From the NCBI RefSeq assembly GCF_000768335.1, contig NZ_AVPT01000007.1, positions 48,162-112,161 on the forward strand: DNA of 64,000 bases, given 5' to 3'. The first letter of the stretch is position 1. Each line of letters begins with the position of its first letter. Positions 42,516-52,720 of the stretch are shown here, in pieces. The notes below the pieces were generated by a model. The model had not been told where the DNA came from, made no database searches, and was given only the letters and a program-made list of their open reading frames with translations. The DNA is from Lysobacter arseniciresistens ZS79. Lineage in GTDB: Bacteria; Pseudomonadota; Gammaproteobacteria; Xanthomonadales; Xanthomonadaceae. The position numbers were made by a program, and so were the translations under genes.

Positions 42516-42545
42516 GAAAAAGCCCCGCGATCGCGGGGCTTTTTC
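42516..42545. terminator. Bidirectional rho-independent terminator
   Basis: A perfect self-complementary sequence: AAAAAGCCCCGCGA on the left pairs with TCGCGGGGCTTTTT on the right. The A run on one side and T run on the other let it stop both the DUF3108 operon and the leftward murA transcript. Confidence 0.93.
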
Positions 42546-42559
42546 ATGCCTGGCCAGCG

Positions 42560-44079
<1,520 letters not shown>

Positions 44080-44143
44080 CGGGCAGACGCGGGATTGCGC
44101 TTACACTAGCCAGTCAGCCTAGCGGAAAGCCCCAGCGCGGAAA

Positions 44144-45148
44144 ATGGCACACCCCGAAACGGCCACCCCCACCCCGCCCGCCGCCGGTTTCGCCGACAGC
44201 GGCAAGCGCGTGTTCCGGATCGAAGCCGAGGCCCTGGCCGCCGTCGGCGACCGCCTCGATGGCGACTTCAGCGCCGCCTGCGGGCTGATGCTCGAAGCCC
44301 GCGGCCGCGTGGTCTGCACCGGCATGGGCAAGTCCGGCCACGTCGCCCGCAAGATCGCCGCGACCATGGCGTCGACCGGCACCCCGGCGTTCTACGTCCA
44401 CCCCGGCGAGGCCGGCCACGGCGACCTCGGCATGATCACCGACGCCGACGTGGTGCTCGCGCTGTCGTACTCGGGCGAGAGCGACGAGGTGCTGATGCTG
44501 CTGCCGGTGCTCAAGCGCCAGGGCAACCGGCTGATCACGATGACCGGCCGGGCGCAGTCCAGCCTCGCCCGCGCGGCTGACGTCCACCTCGACGTCAGCG
44601 TTCCGGCCGAAGCCTGCCCGATCGACCTCGCCCCGACCTCCAGCACCACCGCCTCGCTGGCGATGGGCGACGCGCTGGCGGTGGCGCTGATGGAGGCGCG
44701 CGGCTTCACCGCCGACGACTTCGCCCGCTCGCACCCGGCCGGCGCGCTTGGCCGCAAGCTGCTGCTGCACATCGCCGACGTCATGCACGGCGGCGACGAA
44801 GTGCCCCGGGTCGGCGCCGACGCCACCGTCAGCGAGGCGCTGGTGGAGATGAGCCACAAGCGCCTGGGCATGACCGCCATAGTCGACGGCGACGGCCGCC
44901 TGCTCGGCCTCTACACCGACGGCGACCTGCGCCGCAGCCTCGACGATGCGAAGGTCGACCTGCGCAATACGCGCATCGACCAGGTGATGACGCGCGCGCC
45001 GCGGACCATCGGCCCGGACGCGCTGGCGGTCGAGGCGGCGCAGCTGATGGAGCAGCACAAGATCAGCGGCCTGCTGGTGGTCGATGCCGACCGCCGCGTG
45101 GTCGGTGCGCTCAATATTCACGACCTGTTGCGCGCGCGGGTGGTTTAA
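44144..45148 (+). CDS. kdsD: Arabinose-5-phosphate isomerase KdsD
   Basis: A 334-residue enzyme with an N-terminal SIS domain (VCTGMGKSGHVARKIAATM, about residues 57-75; YSGESDEV; AVALMEARGF) and two C-terminal CBS domains from about residue 215. It makes D-arabinose 5-phosphate from ribulose 5-phosphate, the first step to Kdo of lipopolysaccharide. It heads a rightward cluster of Kdo and LPS transport genes. Confidence 0.94.
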   Translation: MAHPETATPTPPAAGFADSGKRVFRIEAEALAAVGDRLDGDFSAACGLMLEARGRVVCTGMGKSGHVARKIAATMASTGTPAFYVHPGEAGHGDLGMITDADVVLALSYSGESDEVLMLLPVLKRQGNRLITMTGRAQSSLARAADVHLDVSVPAEACPIDLAPTSSTTASLAMGDALAVALMEARGFTADDFARSHPAGALGRKLLLHIADVMHGGDEVPRVGADATVSEALVEMSHKRLGMTAIVDGDGRLLGLYTDGDLRRSLDDAKVDLRNTRIDQVMTRAPRTIGPDALAVEAAQLMEQHKISGLLVVDADRRVVGALNIHDLLRARVV

Positions 45149-45196
45149 CGGCCCGCGTGCCGGCCCGCCGCGCCCCTCGACCGACACAGGACCCCC

Positions 45197-45793
45197 GTGC
45201 CCCACGACTCCGCTCCCCACGACAGCCGCAACGACTGCCCCGCCCCGGTCCGCGAACGTGCCGCCCGCGTCCGGCTGGCCTGCTTCGACGTCGACGGCAC
45301 GCTGACCGACGGCCGCCTGCTGTTCGACACCGACGGCCGCGAGCTCAAGGCCTTCCACGTCCACGACGGACTCGGCCTGGTGCTGCTGCGCAAGGCGGGG
45401 ATCGAGGTCGCCTTCATCACCGCGCGCGCCAGCACGATCGTCGAGCAGCGCGCGGCCGAGCTCGGCATCACCGAGGTGCACACCGCGGTCAAGGACAAGC
45501 TGGCACGGGTCGGCGAGATCGCCGGGCGGCTCGGCATCGGCATGGACGAGGTGGCCTTCATGGGCGACGACCTGCCGGACCTGCGGGTGATGCTGCAGGT
45601 CGGGCTGGCGGCCGCCCCCGCGGGCGCGCACCCGTGGGTCGGCGAGCGCGTGCGCTGGCGCAGCGCGGTACCGGCCGGGCTGGGCGCGGTGCGCGAGTTC
45701 TGCGACATGCTGCTGTCGGCGCAGGGCCGGGTCGACGCGCTGCTGGAGGAGGTCACCCGGGTCGAGGGCATGCGCGTGGAGGGCAACGCATGA
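45197..45793 (+). CDS. kdsC: Kdo-8-phosphate phosphatase KdsC (HAD family)
   Basis: A 198-residue HAD phosphatase. Motif I is FDVDGTLTDGRL, motif II ITARAS and motif III with FMGDDLPDL; the short cap fits the C0-type tetrameric KdsC. It removes phosphate from Kdo-8-phosphate. A GTG start is used. The stop overlaps the lptC start in ATGA. Confidence 0.93.
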   Translation: MPHDSAPHDSRNDCPAPVRERAARVRLACFDVDGTLTDGRLLFDTDGRELKAFHVHDGLGLVLLRKAGIEVAFITARASTIVEQRAAELGITEVHTAVKDKLARVGEIAGRLGIGMDEVAFMGDDLPDLRVMLQVGLAAAPAGAHPWVGERVRWRSAVPAGLGAVREFCDMLLSAQGRVDALLEEVTRVEGMRVEGNA

Positions 45794-46350
45794 GCTGGCG
45801 CGCGATCGTCTCCGCGGTGCTGCTGGTGGTCGCGCTGGCCAGCGGCTGGGCGCTGTGGTCGGACCGCGACGCTGCGGTCGAGCGCGTGGCCGCACCCGGC
45901 GGGCGTCCCGACTACGTGCTGCACGATTTCGAGCTGGTCGCGCTGGACGCGCAGGGCCACGAGTCGTTCACCCTGCGGGCACCGCGCCTTGCGCGCGACC
46001 CGGGCGACAAGACCATGGAGATCTCGACCCCGCTGTTCCTGATCCCGCCCAGGGACGGCTCCGGCGACGCGTGGCAGGTCACCGCGCAGCACGGCTGGGT
46101 CAGTGCCGGCGGCGACGAGCTGCGCCTGCGGGACTCGGTCAAGGCCGAGAGCGACGGCAGCACCGGCGCCCCGGTCGTGATGACCACCGAGCAGCTGAAC
46201 GTATTCCCCGAGGCCGACCGCGTGGCGTCGCCCGTGGCGGTCTCCATTAACAGGCCCGGTTCTATACTCCGCGGCGTTGGCCTCGAGGTGAACCTGGCCA
46301 GCAAGCAGTACACGCTCCAATCCGAGGTCAATTCCCGCTATGTCCGATAA
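45790..46350 (+). CDS. lptC: LPS export component LptC
   Basis: A 186-residue bitopic inner-membrane protein. One N-terminal transmembrane segment (IVSAVLLVVALASGWALW) precedes a periplasmic beta-jellyroll (YVLHDFELVALDAQG onward). LptC sits on LptB2FG and passes LPS to LptA. Overlaps with kdsC (four bases) and lptA (eleven bases) indicate coupled translation. Confidence 0.9.
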   Translation: MSWRAIVSAVLLVVALASGWALWSDRDAAVERVAAPGGRPDYVLHDFELVALDAQGHESFTLRAPRLARDPGDKTMEISTPLFLIPPRDGSGDAWQVTAQHGWVSAGGDELRLRDSVKAESDGSTGAPVVMTTEQLNVFPEADRVASPVAVSINRPGSILRGVGLEVNLASKQYTLQSEVNSRYVR

Positions 46351-46903
46351 CGCCGCCCGGCACACCCTGTTGTGCCTCTGCGCCGCCCTCGCCGTGCTGG
46401 CCAGCCCGCTGGCCGACGCGCGCCGCTCCGACCGCGCCAAGGCGATGGAAGTCACCGCCGGCATGCAGCAGGGCACGCTCGACGACAGCACCCCGACCGT
46501 GCTGTCCGGCGGCGTCACCATCGACCAGGGCACGCTGCACACCGAGGCCGCGCGCGCCGAAATCAGCACCCGGGGCGGCGAGATCACCCGCGTGGTGCTG
46601 ACCGGCAGCCCGGCGCGCCTGCGGCAGGAGCTCGACGACGGCACGCCGATGAACGCGGTCGCCAACCGGATCGACTACAACGTCAGCAACGAGACCGTGG
46701 TGTTCACCGGCAACGTCGACATCAAGCAGCCGCGCGGCTCGCTGGCCGGCGAGCGGGTGGTCTACAACATGTCGACCGGGCAGGTCACCAGCGGCGGCGA
46801 AGGCAACGGCCGGGTCCGCATGCGGATCCTGCCGAAGACCGGTGCCGGCACGGCGGAGCCGGCGAAGAACGACGACGCCGACAGCCCGGCGGAGGGCGGC
46901 TGA
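46340..46903 (+). CDS. lptA: LPS transport periplasmic protein LptA
   Basis: A 187-residue protein with a signal peptide ending near residue 27 and the jellyroll motifs of Lpt[39 protein letters not shown] and [11 protein letters not shown]. It bridges LptC to the outer-membrane LptDE. The tail (about 25 residues, acidic and low-complexity) is not part of the fold. The stop overlaps the lptB start. Confidence 0.92.
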   Translation: MSDNAARHTLLCLCAALAVLASPLADARRSDRAKAMEVTAGMQQGTLDDSTPTVLSGGVTIDQGTLHTEAARAEISTRGGEITRVVLTGSPARLRQELDDGTPMNAVANRIDYNVSNETVVFTGNVDIKQPRGSLAGERVVYNMSTGQVTSGGEGNGRVRMRILPKTGAGTAEPAKNDDADSPAEGG

Positions 46904-47622
46904 TGCTGGTCGCGCAGGGGCTGCGCAAGAGTTACCGCTCGCGCGAGGTCGTCCGCGACTTCGGGCTGACGCTCGATGCCGGCGAAGTCGTCGGCCTGCT
47001 GGGTCCCAACGGCGCCGGCAAGACCACCTGCTTCTACATGATCGTCGGCCTCGTGCCGGCCGATGCCGGGCAGATCAAGCTGGACGGCAAGGACATCACC
47101 AGCGACCCGATGTACGTGCGCTCCAAGTACGGCGTCGGCTACCTGCCGCAGGAACCGTCGGTGTTCCGCAAGCTCAGCGTCGCCGACAACATCATGACCG
47201 TGCTCGAGCTGCGCGACGACCTCGACAAGGCCGGCCGCGAACGCGAGCTGGCGGCGCTGATGGACGAGCTGCAGGTGACCCACGTCGCCGACCAGCTCGG
47301 CGCCAGCCTGTCGGGCGGCGAGCGGCGCCGGGTCGAGATCGCCCGCGCGCTCGCCGGCAAGCCGCGGCTGATGCTGCTGGACGAGCCGTTCGCCGGCGTC
47401 GACCCGATTTCGGTCGGCGAGATCCAGCGGATCGTGAGCCACCTCAAGAATCGCGGCATCGGCGTGCTCATCACCGACCACAACGTCCGTGAAACCTTGG
47501 GAATCTGCGACCGCGCGTATATCCTCAACGAAGGCAGCGTGCTTGCGCAGGGGGCTCCGGAGGCACTGCTGGCCGATCCCGACGTCCGTCGCGTCTATCT
47601 GGGCGAAACCTTCCGCCTGTAG
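46903..47622 (+). CDS. lptB: LPS export ATPase LptB
   Basis: A 239-residue ABC ATPase with Walker [11 protein letters not shown]-loop [12 protein letters not shown], signature [15 protein letters not shown], Walker [14 protein letters not shown] and the switch His in [10 protein letters not shown]. It powers LPS extraction by the LptBFG transporter at the inner membrane. The ATG overlaps the lptA stop (TGATG). Confidence 0.96.
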   Translation: MLVAQGLRKSYRSREVVRDFGLTLDAGEVVGLLGPNGAGKTTCFYMIVGLVPADAGQIKLDGKDITSDPMYVRSKYGVGYLPQEPSVFRKLSVADNIMTVLELRDDLDKAGRERELAALMDELQVTHVADQLGASLSGGERRRVEIARALAGKPRLMLLDEPFAGVDPISVGEIQRIVSHLKNRGIGVLITDHNVRETLGICDRAYILNEGSVLAQGAPEALLADPDVRRVYLGETFRL

Positions 47623-47704
47623 CCCCAGGGCTCGACCGGTGCATGCACCGGCATGATGCAGCGCAGCGGCCGTCGCCTGTTTCCGGCCGCGTTGTTCCCA
47701 CATC

Positions 47705-49141
47705 ATGAAGCCCCGCCTCCAAGCCTCCCTCGGACAACACCTGGTCATGACGCCGCAGTTGCAGCAGGCAATCCGCCTGTTGCAGCTCTCGGCGGCCGAG
47801 CTGGAAGCCGAGCTGGCCACCGCGGTGGAGTCCAACCCGCTGCTTGACTGGACCGAGTCGGCCATTGGCACCGCCACCTCGCCGGCCGGCGACGGCGACG
47901 CCCCGGCCGGCCCCGACGTCACCGTCACCGTCACCGACACCGCGCCGCCGGCCGAGGCCGACTGGACCGGCAGCGACGGCGACACCTGGTACCAGCGCAC
48001 CGGCCCGGCCGACCCCGACGACGACGGCCTGCTGGCCGAGCAGGTCGCCGAGCCGGAGACCCTGCACGACCACCTGCTGTGGCAGCTGCACCTCAGCCCG
48101 CTGTCGCCGCGCGACCGCCGGATCGCCGCGGCGCTGATCGAGTCGATCGACGACGACGGTTACCTGCGCGAGCCGCTGGAATCGATCGCCGCGACCCTCG
48201 ATCGCGAGCTGAACGCGGGTTGCGACGAGATCCGCACCGCGCTGTGCCAGATCCAGCGGTTCGACCCGGCCGGCGTCGGCGCGCGCGACCTCGGCGAATG
48301 CCTGCGCCTGCAACTGCAGACGCTCGACGAGGACACCCCGGGCCGCACACTGGCTTATGAGCTGGCCGACGGCCCGCTGGAACGGTTGCCGAAGATCGGC
48401 GCGGCCGGCCTCGCCGCGGAAATGAAGCTGCCGCTGGCGGAGGTCGAGACCGCGGTGCAGCTGTTGCGCTCGCTCGACCCGCGCCCGGGTGCGCAGATTG
48501 GCGCGATCGCCACCGACACCTACGTCACCCCCGACGTCGTGATCTGGCGCCAGCACGGGGTCTGGCGGGTCGCACTGTCGGAGAGCATGCGCCCGCGCAT
48601 CAGCATCCACCGCGGCTACGAAAGCATGATCCAGCACGCCAGCGCGGCCGATGCCAGCTACCTCAAGGGCCACCTGCAGGAGGCGCGCTGGCTGCTCAAG
48701 AGCCTCGAAGCGCGCGGCGACACCCTGCTCAAGGTCAGCCGCTGCCTGCTCAAGCAGCAGGCCGCCTTCCTCGAGTTCGGCGATGGCGCGCTGCGGCCGC
48801 TGACCCTGCGCGAGGTCGCCGCCGACATCGGCCTGCACGAATCCACCGTCTCGCGCGCGATCGCCCGCAAGTACGCGCGCACGCCCCGCGGCACCATCCC
48901 GCTGCGCGCGTTCTTCGCCTCCGGCATCGGCACCGGCAACGGCGGCGAGGCGTCCAGCACCGCGATCCAGTCGATGATCCGGCAGTTGATCGAGGCCGAG
49001 AACCCGCGCAAACCGCTGTCCGACGCACGCCTGGCCGAGACCCTCAAGGCCACCGGTGTACCGGTCGCGCGCCGCACCGTGGCCAAGTACCGGGAGGCGA
49101 TGAGCATCCCCTCCTCGCAGGACCGCGTACGCATGGGTTGA
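47705..49141 (+). CDS. rpoN: RNA polymerase sigma-54 factor RpoN
   Basis: A 478-residue sigma-54. Region I starts LGQHLVMTPQLQQAIRLLQL and is glutamine-rich. An acidic linker (about 60-120) follows, then the core-binding domain, the HTH (EVAADIGLHESTVSRAI) and the RpoN box ARRTVAKYREAM near the C terminus. It directs transcription of enhancer-dependent promoters. Its place after lptB and before hpf and ptsN matches the conserved enterobacterial order. Confidence 0.96.
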   Translation: MKPRLQASLGQHLVMTPQLQQAIRLLQLSAAELEAELATAVESNPLLDWTESAIGTATSPAGDGDAPAGPDVTVTVTDTAPPAEADWTGSDGDTWYQRTGPADPDDDGLLAEQVAEPETLHDHLLWQLHLSPLSPRDRRIAAALIESIDDDGYLREPLESIAATLDRELNAGCDEIRTALCQIQRFDPAGVGARDLGECLRLQLQTLDEDTPGRTLAYELADGPLERLPKIGAAGLAAEMKLPLAEVETAVQLLRSLDPRPGAQIGAIATDTYVTPDVVIWRQHGVWRVALSESMRPRISIHRGYESMIQHASAADASYLKGHLQEARWLLKSLEARGDTLLKVSRCLLKQQAAFLEFGDGALRPLTLREVAADIGLHESTVSRAIARKYARTPRGTIPLRAFFASGIGTGNGGEASSTAIQSMIRQLIEAENPRKPLSDARLAETLKATGVPVARRTVAKYREAMSIPSSQDRVRMG

Positions 49142-49206
49142 GGGCGGGAAACGCGGCCGGTTGGGCTATGCTGGAACCCCAGTCGCCACGTAGGAGGAGC
49201 ATCCCG

Positions 49207-49533
49207 ATGCGTATCGAAACCCACGGCCAGGACATCGAGGTCACCGCCGCCCTCCGCGACTACGTTGAAACACGGCTGGAGCGCCTGCAGCGCCATTTCG
49301 ACCAGCCATTCGAAGTGCGCACCCTGCTCCGCCTCGACAAGCCCGACCACCGCGCCGAGGCGACCATCAACCTGGCCGGCAGGACCCTGCACGCCGACGC
49401 CGCCGCGATCGACATGTACGCCGCGATCGACCTGCTGGCCGACAAGCTCGACCGCCTGCTGATGAAGCACAAGGAGCGCCAGGTCGACCACCACCGCGGC
49501 GCCGGCCTGGCCCGCGGCGGCGAGTTCGGCTGA
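49207..49533 (+). CDS. hpf: Ribosome hibernation promoting factor (HPF/YhbH)
   Basis: A 108-residue short HPF, opening MRIETHGQDIEVTAALRDYV and carrying AEATINLAGRTLHADA and AIDLLADKLDRLLMKHKER. It binds the 30S decoding centre to form inactive 100S ribosomes in stationary phase. TAGGAGGAG lies seven to eight bases before the ATG, one of the best ribosome-binding sites in the window. The C-terminal extension of long HPF is absent. Confidence 0.93.
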   Translation: MRIETHGQDIEVTAALRDYVETRLERLQRHFDQPFEVRTLLRLDKPDHRAEATINLAGRTLHADAAAIDMYAAIDLLADKLDRLLMKHKERQVDHHRGAGLARGGEFG

Positions 49534-49535
49534 CC

Positions 49536-50012
49536 ATGCCGTTGCACGACTGGCTCAGCCCCGGGCGCGTCGCGATCATCGACGCGCCGGTGGACCGGGC
49601 CGGCGCCATCGATGCCGCGGCACGCCTGCTGGGCGACGACGGCCAGGCCGCGGCGATCGGCGAGAGCCTGCACGCGCGTGAACGCCTGGCCAGCACCGGG
49701 ATCGGCCACGGCGTGGCCTTCCCGCACGGCCGCGTCCCGGAACTCGAGCGCAGCCGCGGGGCCTTCCTGCGGCTGGCCCCGCCGGTCGATTTCAACGCCG
49801 CCGACGGCGAGCCGGTCGACCTGCTGCTGGCGATGGCGGTGCCCGAACACGCCCTGCAGGAGCACCTGCAGCAACTGGCCGAGCTGGCCGAACGCTTCGG
49901 CGACCCGCGGTTCCGCGAGCGCCTGCGCGAGGCCGCCAACGTCGACGAACTGCGTGAGTGCCTGCTCGCGCCGGCCGACCCGCCGCGCCGCGCGGCCGAA
50001 GCGGGGCGCTGA
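49536..50012 (+). CDS. ptsN: Nitrogen-PTS EIIA protein PtsN
   Basis: A 158-residue EIIA-Ntr with the phosphorylated His64 in [13 protein letters not shown]. It starts two bases after hpf. EIIA-Ntr regulates rather than transports and links PTS phosphorylation to potassium, nitrogen and stress control. The presence of hprK, HPr and EI in the same cluster, with no sugar EIIBC, points to a regulatory PTS. Confidence 0.92.
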   Translation: MPLHDWLSPGRVAIIDAPVDRAGAIDAAARLLGDDGQAAAIGESLHARERLASTGIGHGVAFPHGRVPELERSRGAFLRLAPPVDFNAADGEPVDLLLAMAVPEHALQEHLQQLAELAERFGDPRFRERLREAANVDELRECLLAPADPPRRAAEAGR

Positions 50013-50014
50013 CG

Positions 50015-50986
50015 ATGCCGATGTCGAATGCCCGCATCACCGCCGGCGAGCTCTTCGAGCGCCAGCGCGAGCGCCTGGACCTGCGCTGGATCGCCGGCCA
50101 GGATGGCGCCGAGCGCTTCCTCGAGGCGGTCGAGACGGTCGCCCGCCGGCCCTCGCTGGCCGGCTACCTCAATGCCATCTACCCCAACAAGGTGCAGATC
50201 CTCGGCACCGAGGAACTGGCCTGGCTGGACTCGCTCGATTCCCGCCACCGCTGGGAAACGATCGAGAAGATCATCCAGTTCCGACCGCTCGCGCTGGTCA
50301 TCAGCAAGGGCCAGGACGCCCCGGCCGACCTCGTCGAGGCCGCCGAGGAGTCGCGCACGCCGCTGTGGGGCTCGACCCGGCGCGGCCACGAGCTGCTGAA
50401 TTACCTGCAGTACCACCTCGCCCGCACGCTGGCGCCGCGGGTCACCCTGCACGGCGTGTTCATGGAGATCTACTCGATCGGCGTGCTGATCACCGGCGAC
50501 TCCGGTGCCGGCAAGAGCGAGCTGGCGCTGGAGCTGATCAGCCGCGGCCACCGGCTGGTCGCCGACGACGCGCCGGAGTTCACCCAGATCGCCCCCGACG
50601 TGCTCGACGGCACCTGCCCGGAGATGATCCAGGACCTGCTGGAAGTGCGCGGCCTGGGCGTGCTCAACATCCGCGAGATGTTCGGCGACACCGCGGTGAA
50701 GGCCAACAAGTACCTGCGCCTGATCATCCACCTGACCCGCCCCGGCCACGAGCGCAGCGACAACGCCGAGCCGACCGGGCTGGAGCGCCTGACCGGCGAG
50801 AACAGCGCGCGCCGCGTGCTCGACCTCGACGTGCCGACCACCACCCTGCCGGTGATGCCCGGCCGCAACCTCGCGGTGCTGGCCGAGGCCGCCACCCGCC
50901 TGCACAGCCTGCGGATGAAGGGCATGGACCCGGCGGCGGCGTTCATCGCGCGGCACAGCAACTTCCTCGAACGCGGCGACTTCTGA
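50015..50986 (+). CDS. hprK: HPr kinase/phosphorylase HprK
   Basis: A 323-residue bifunctional enzyme with Walker [16 protein letters not shown] (about residue 160) and the HprK signature [15 protein letters not shown]. It phosphorylates or dephosphorylates HPr at Ser46, which is present in the HPr encoded downstream. HprK is standard in Firmicutes but limited to some proteobacteria, including Xanthomonads. Start at the first of two nearby ATGs. Confidence 0.93.
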   Translation: MPMSNARITAGELFERQRERLDLRWIAGQDGAERFLEAVETVARRPSLAGYLNAIYPNKVQILGTEELAWLDSLDSRHRWETIEKIIQFRPLALVISKGQDAPADLVEAAEESRTPLWGSTRRGHELLNYLQYHLARTLAPRVTLHGVFMEIYSIGVLITGDSGAGKSELALELISRGHRLVADDAPEFTQIAPDVLDGTCPEMIQDLLEVRGLGVLNIREMFGDTAVKANKYLRLIIHLTRPGHERSDNAEPTGLERLTGENSARRVLDLDVPTTTLPVMPGRNLAVLAEAATRLHSLRMKGMDPAAAFIARHSNFLERGDF

Positions 50987-50987
50987 C

Positions 50988-51866
50988 ATGGCCATCGCCC
51001 CCCACGCCACCCTGGTGATCGTCAGCGGCATGTCCGGCTCGGGCAAGTCGGTCGCGCTGCGGACCTTCGAGGACCTGGGCTACTACTGCGTCGACAACCT
51101 GCCGGCCGAGCTGCTGCCGCAGTTCGTGCGCAGCGCCACCGGCGACGGCGCGGTCGCCGCCAAGCTCGCGGTCGGGATCGACGTGCGCAACAGCCACAGC
51201 GACCTGAGCAACCTGCCGGCCTGGCTGTCGGCGGTCGGCGAGCTGGGCCTGGACCCGCGCCTGATCTATTTCGAAAGCCGCGACGACGTGCTGCTCAAGC
51301 GCTACGCCGACACCCGCCGGCGCCACCCGCTGAGCAACCTCGGACTGTCGCTGGCGGACGCCATCGCGCTCGAGCGCCAGGTGCTGAAGCCGCTGCGGCA
51401 GCTGGCCGACATCGTGCTCGACACCAGCGACCTCAACGTCCACCAGATGCGCCGCCGGGTGATCACCGAGTTCGGCCTCGGCGACGACAGCTCCGTCTCG
51501 CTGCTGTTCGAATCCTTCGCCTACCGCCGCGGGGTGCCGGCCGACGCCGACTTCGTGTTCGACGCCCGCTGCCTGCCCAACCCGCATTGGGACCCGGTGC
51601 TGCGCCCGCTGTCGGGCCGCGATGCCGCCGTCGCCGAGCACCTCGACGCCCAGCCCGAGGCCGACGCCTACGCGAGCGAGGTCACCCGCTTCCTCGACAC
51701 CTGGCTGCCGCGGATGAAGTCCGACTCCACCCGCAGCTACATCACGGTGGCGTTCGGCTGCACCGGCGGCCGCCACCGCTCGGTCTACCTGGCCGAGCGA
51801 CTGGCCGCCCACGCCCGCGCGACGGGCTGGGACGAGGTCGCCGTGCACCACCGCGAACTGGACTGA
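50988..51866 (+). CDS. rapZ: RNase adapter protein RapZ
   Basis: A 292-residue P-loop protein with Walker [12 protein letters not shown] (from residue 14), [13 protein letters not shown] and the C-terminal [18 protein letters not shown] that binds sRNA and GlcN6P in E. coli. RapZ guides RNase E to the sRNA GlmZ and so tunes glmS. It overlaps no gene but starts one base after hprK, within the PTS cluster as in other gammaproteobacteria. Confidence 0.94.
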   Translation: MAIAPHATLVIVSGMSGSGKSVALRTFEDLGYYCVDNLPAELLPQFVRSATGDGAVAAKLAVGIDVRNSHSDLSNLPAWLSAVGELGLDPRLIYFESRDDVLLKRYADTRRRHPLSNLGLSLADAIALERQVLKPLRQLADIVLDTSDLNVHQMRRRVITEFGLGDDSSVSLLFESFAYRRGVPADADFVFDARCLPNPHWDPVLRPLSGRDAAVAEHLDAQPEADAYASEVTRFLDTWLPRMKSDSTRSYITVAFGCTGGRHRSVYLAERLAAHARATGWDEVAVHHRELD

Positions 51867-51929
51867 AAAACCGCCATCGCGCGGGCCACCGGCTTCCCGC
51901 CTCCGATGCCGGTCTGCTAACTTGGCGCA

Positions 51930-52322
51930 ATGGCCGTCGGCGTCCTCCTCATCACCCATCCGGGCATTGGCAGCGCGACGGTCGCGGTGGCGACGCGGTT
52001 GCTGCGGTCGCTGCCGCTGCGCTGCGAGGCGCTGGAAGTCCCGTTCGACGGCGACCCCGACGCGCTGTTGCCGCAGGCCAGCGCGGCGCTGCGGCGGGTC
52101 GACGGCGGCGACGGCGTGCTGGTGCTGACCGACCTGTACGGCGCGACGCCCAGCAACCTGGCGGCGAAGGTCGCGCGGCTCGGCACACCGGTGCGGCGCG
52201 TCTCGGCGCTGAGCCTGCCGATGCTGCTGCGGGTGATGAACTACGCCGAGCTCACGCTCGACGAACTGCCGGCGGTCGCGGCCGCCGGCGCGCGCAACGG
52301 CGTGCTGATGGACGACGCCTGA
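51930..52322 (+). CDS. PTS EIIA protein of the mannose family
   Basis: A 130-residue EIIA-Man domain with the expected His10 in VLLITHPGIG and LVLTDLYGATPSNLA. No EIIB, EIIC or EIID partner is present, so it is probably a second regulatory acceptor of phosphate from HPr, as in alpha- and betaproteobacterial regulatory PTS branches. A 63-base gap separates it from rapZ. Confidence 0.88.
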   Translation: MAVGVLLITHPGIGSATVAVATRLLRSLPLRCEALEVPFDGDPDALLPQASAALRRVDGGDGVLVLTDLYGATPSNLAAKVARLGTPVRRVSALSLPMLLRVMNYAELTLDELPAVAAAGARNGVLMDDA

Positions 52323-52443
52323 CCCCGGGCGCCACCAGCGGCGTTGATGGAGACCCTGCCGGCCGCCGTCCAGCGGAAGGCACCGGCCGGCAGCACCAGC
52401 GGCAGGAACCACCGGCCATCCCCCGGGCCACAGGAACAACGCC

Positions 52444-52713
52444 ATGATCGAACGAGAACTGACCGTATCCAACCGCCTCGGGCTGCACGCCCGGGCCACC
52501 GCGAAGCTGGTGCAACTGCTGTCGCCGTACCGCTGCAACGTCACGCTGATCGCCAAGGGCCGCGAGGTCAACGCCAAGAGCATCATGGGCGTGATGCTGC
52601 TGGCCGCCGGCCAGGGCACGCCGGTCAGGCTGCGGGTCGACGGCGAGGACGAGGCGGTCGCGGCCGACGCCGTCGCCGCGCTGTTCGAGCGCCGCTTCGA
52701 CGAAGACCAGTAA
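52444..52713 (+). CDS. ptsH: Phosphocarrier protein HPr
   Basis: An 89-residue HPr with the phosphorylated His15 in RLGLHARATAK and Ser46 in AKSIMGVMLLA, the HprK site. It carries phosphate from EI to the EIIA proteins encoded beside it. It lies between the EIIA-Man gene (121-base gap with no other feature seen) and ptsI. Confidence 0.94.
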   Translation: MIERELTVSNRLGLHARATAKLVQLLSPYRCNVTLIAKGREVNAKSIMGVMLLAAGQGTPVRLRVDGEDEAVAADAVAALFERRFDEDQ

Positions 52714-52720
52714 CCGCGGC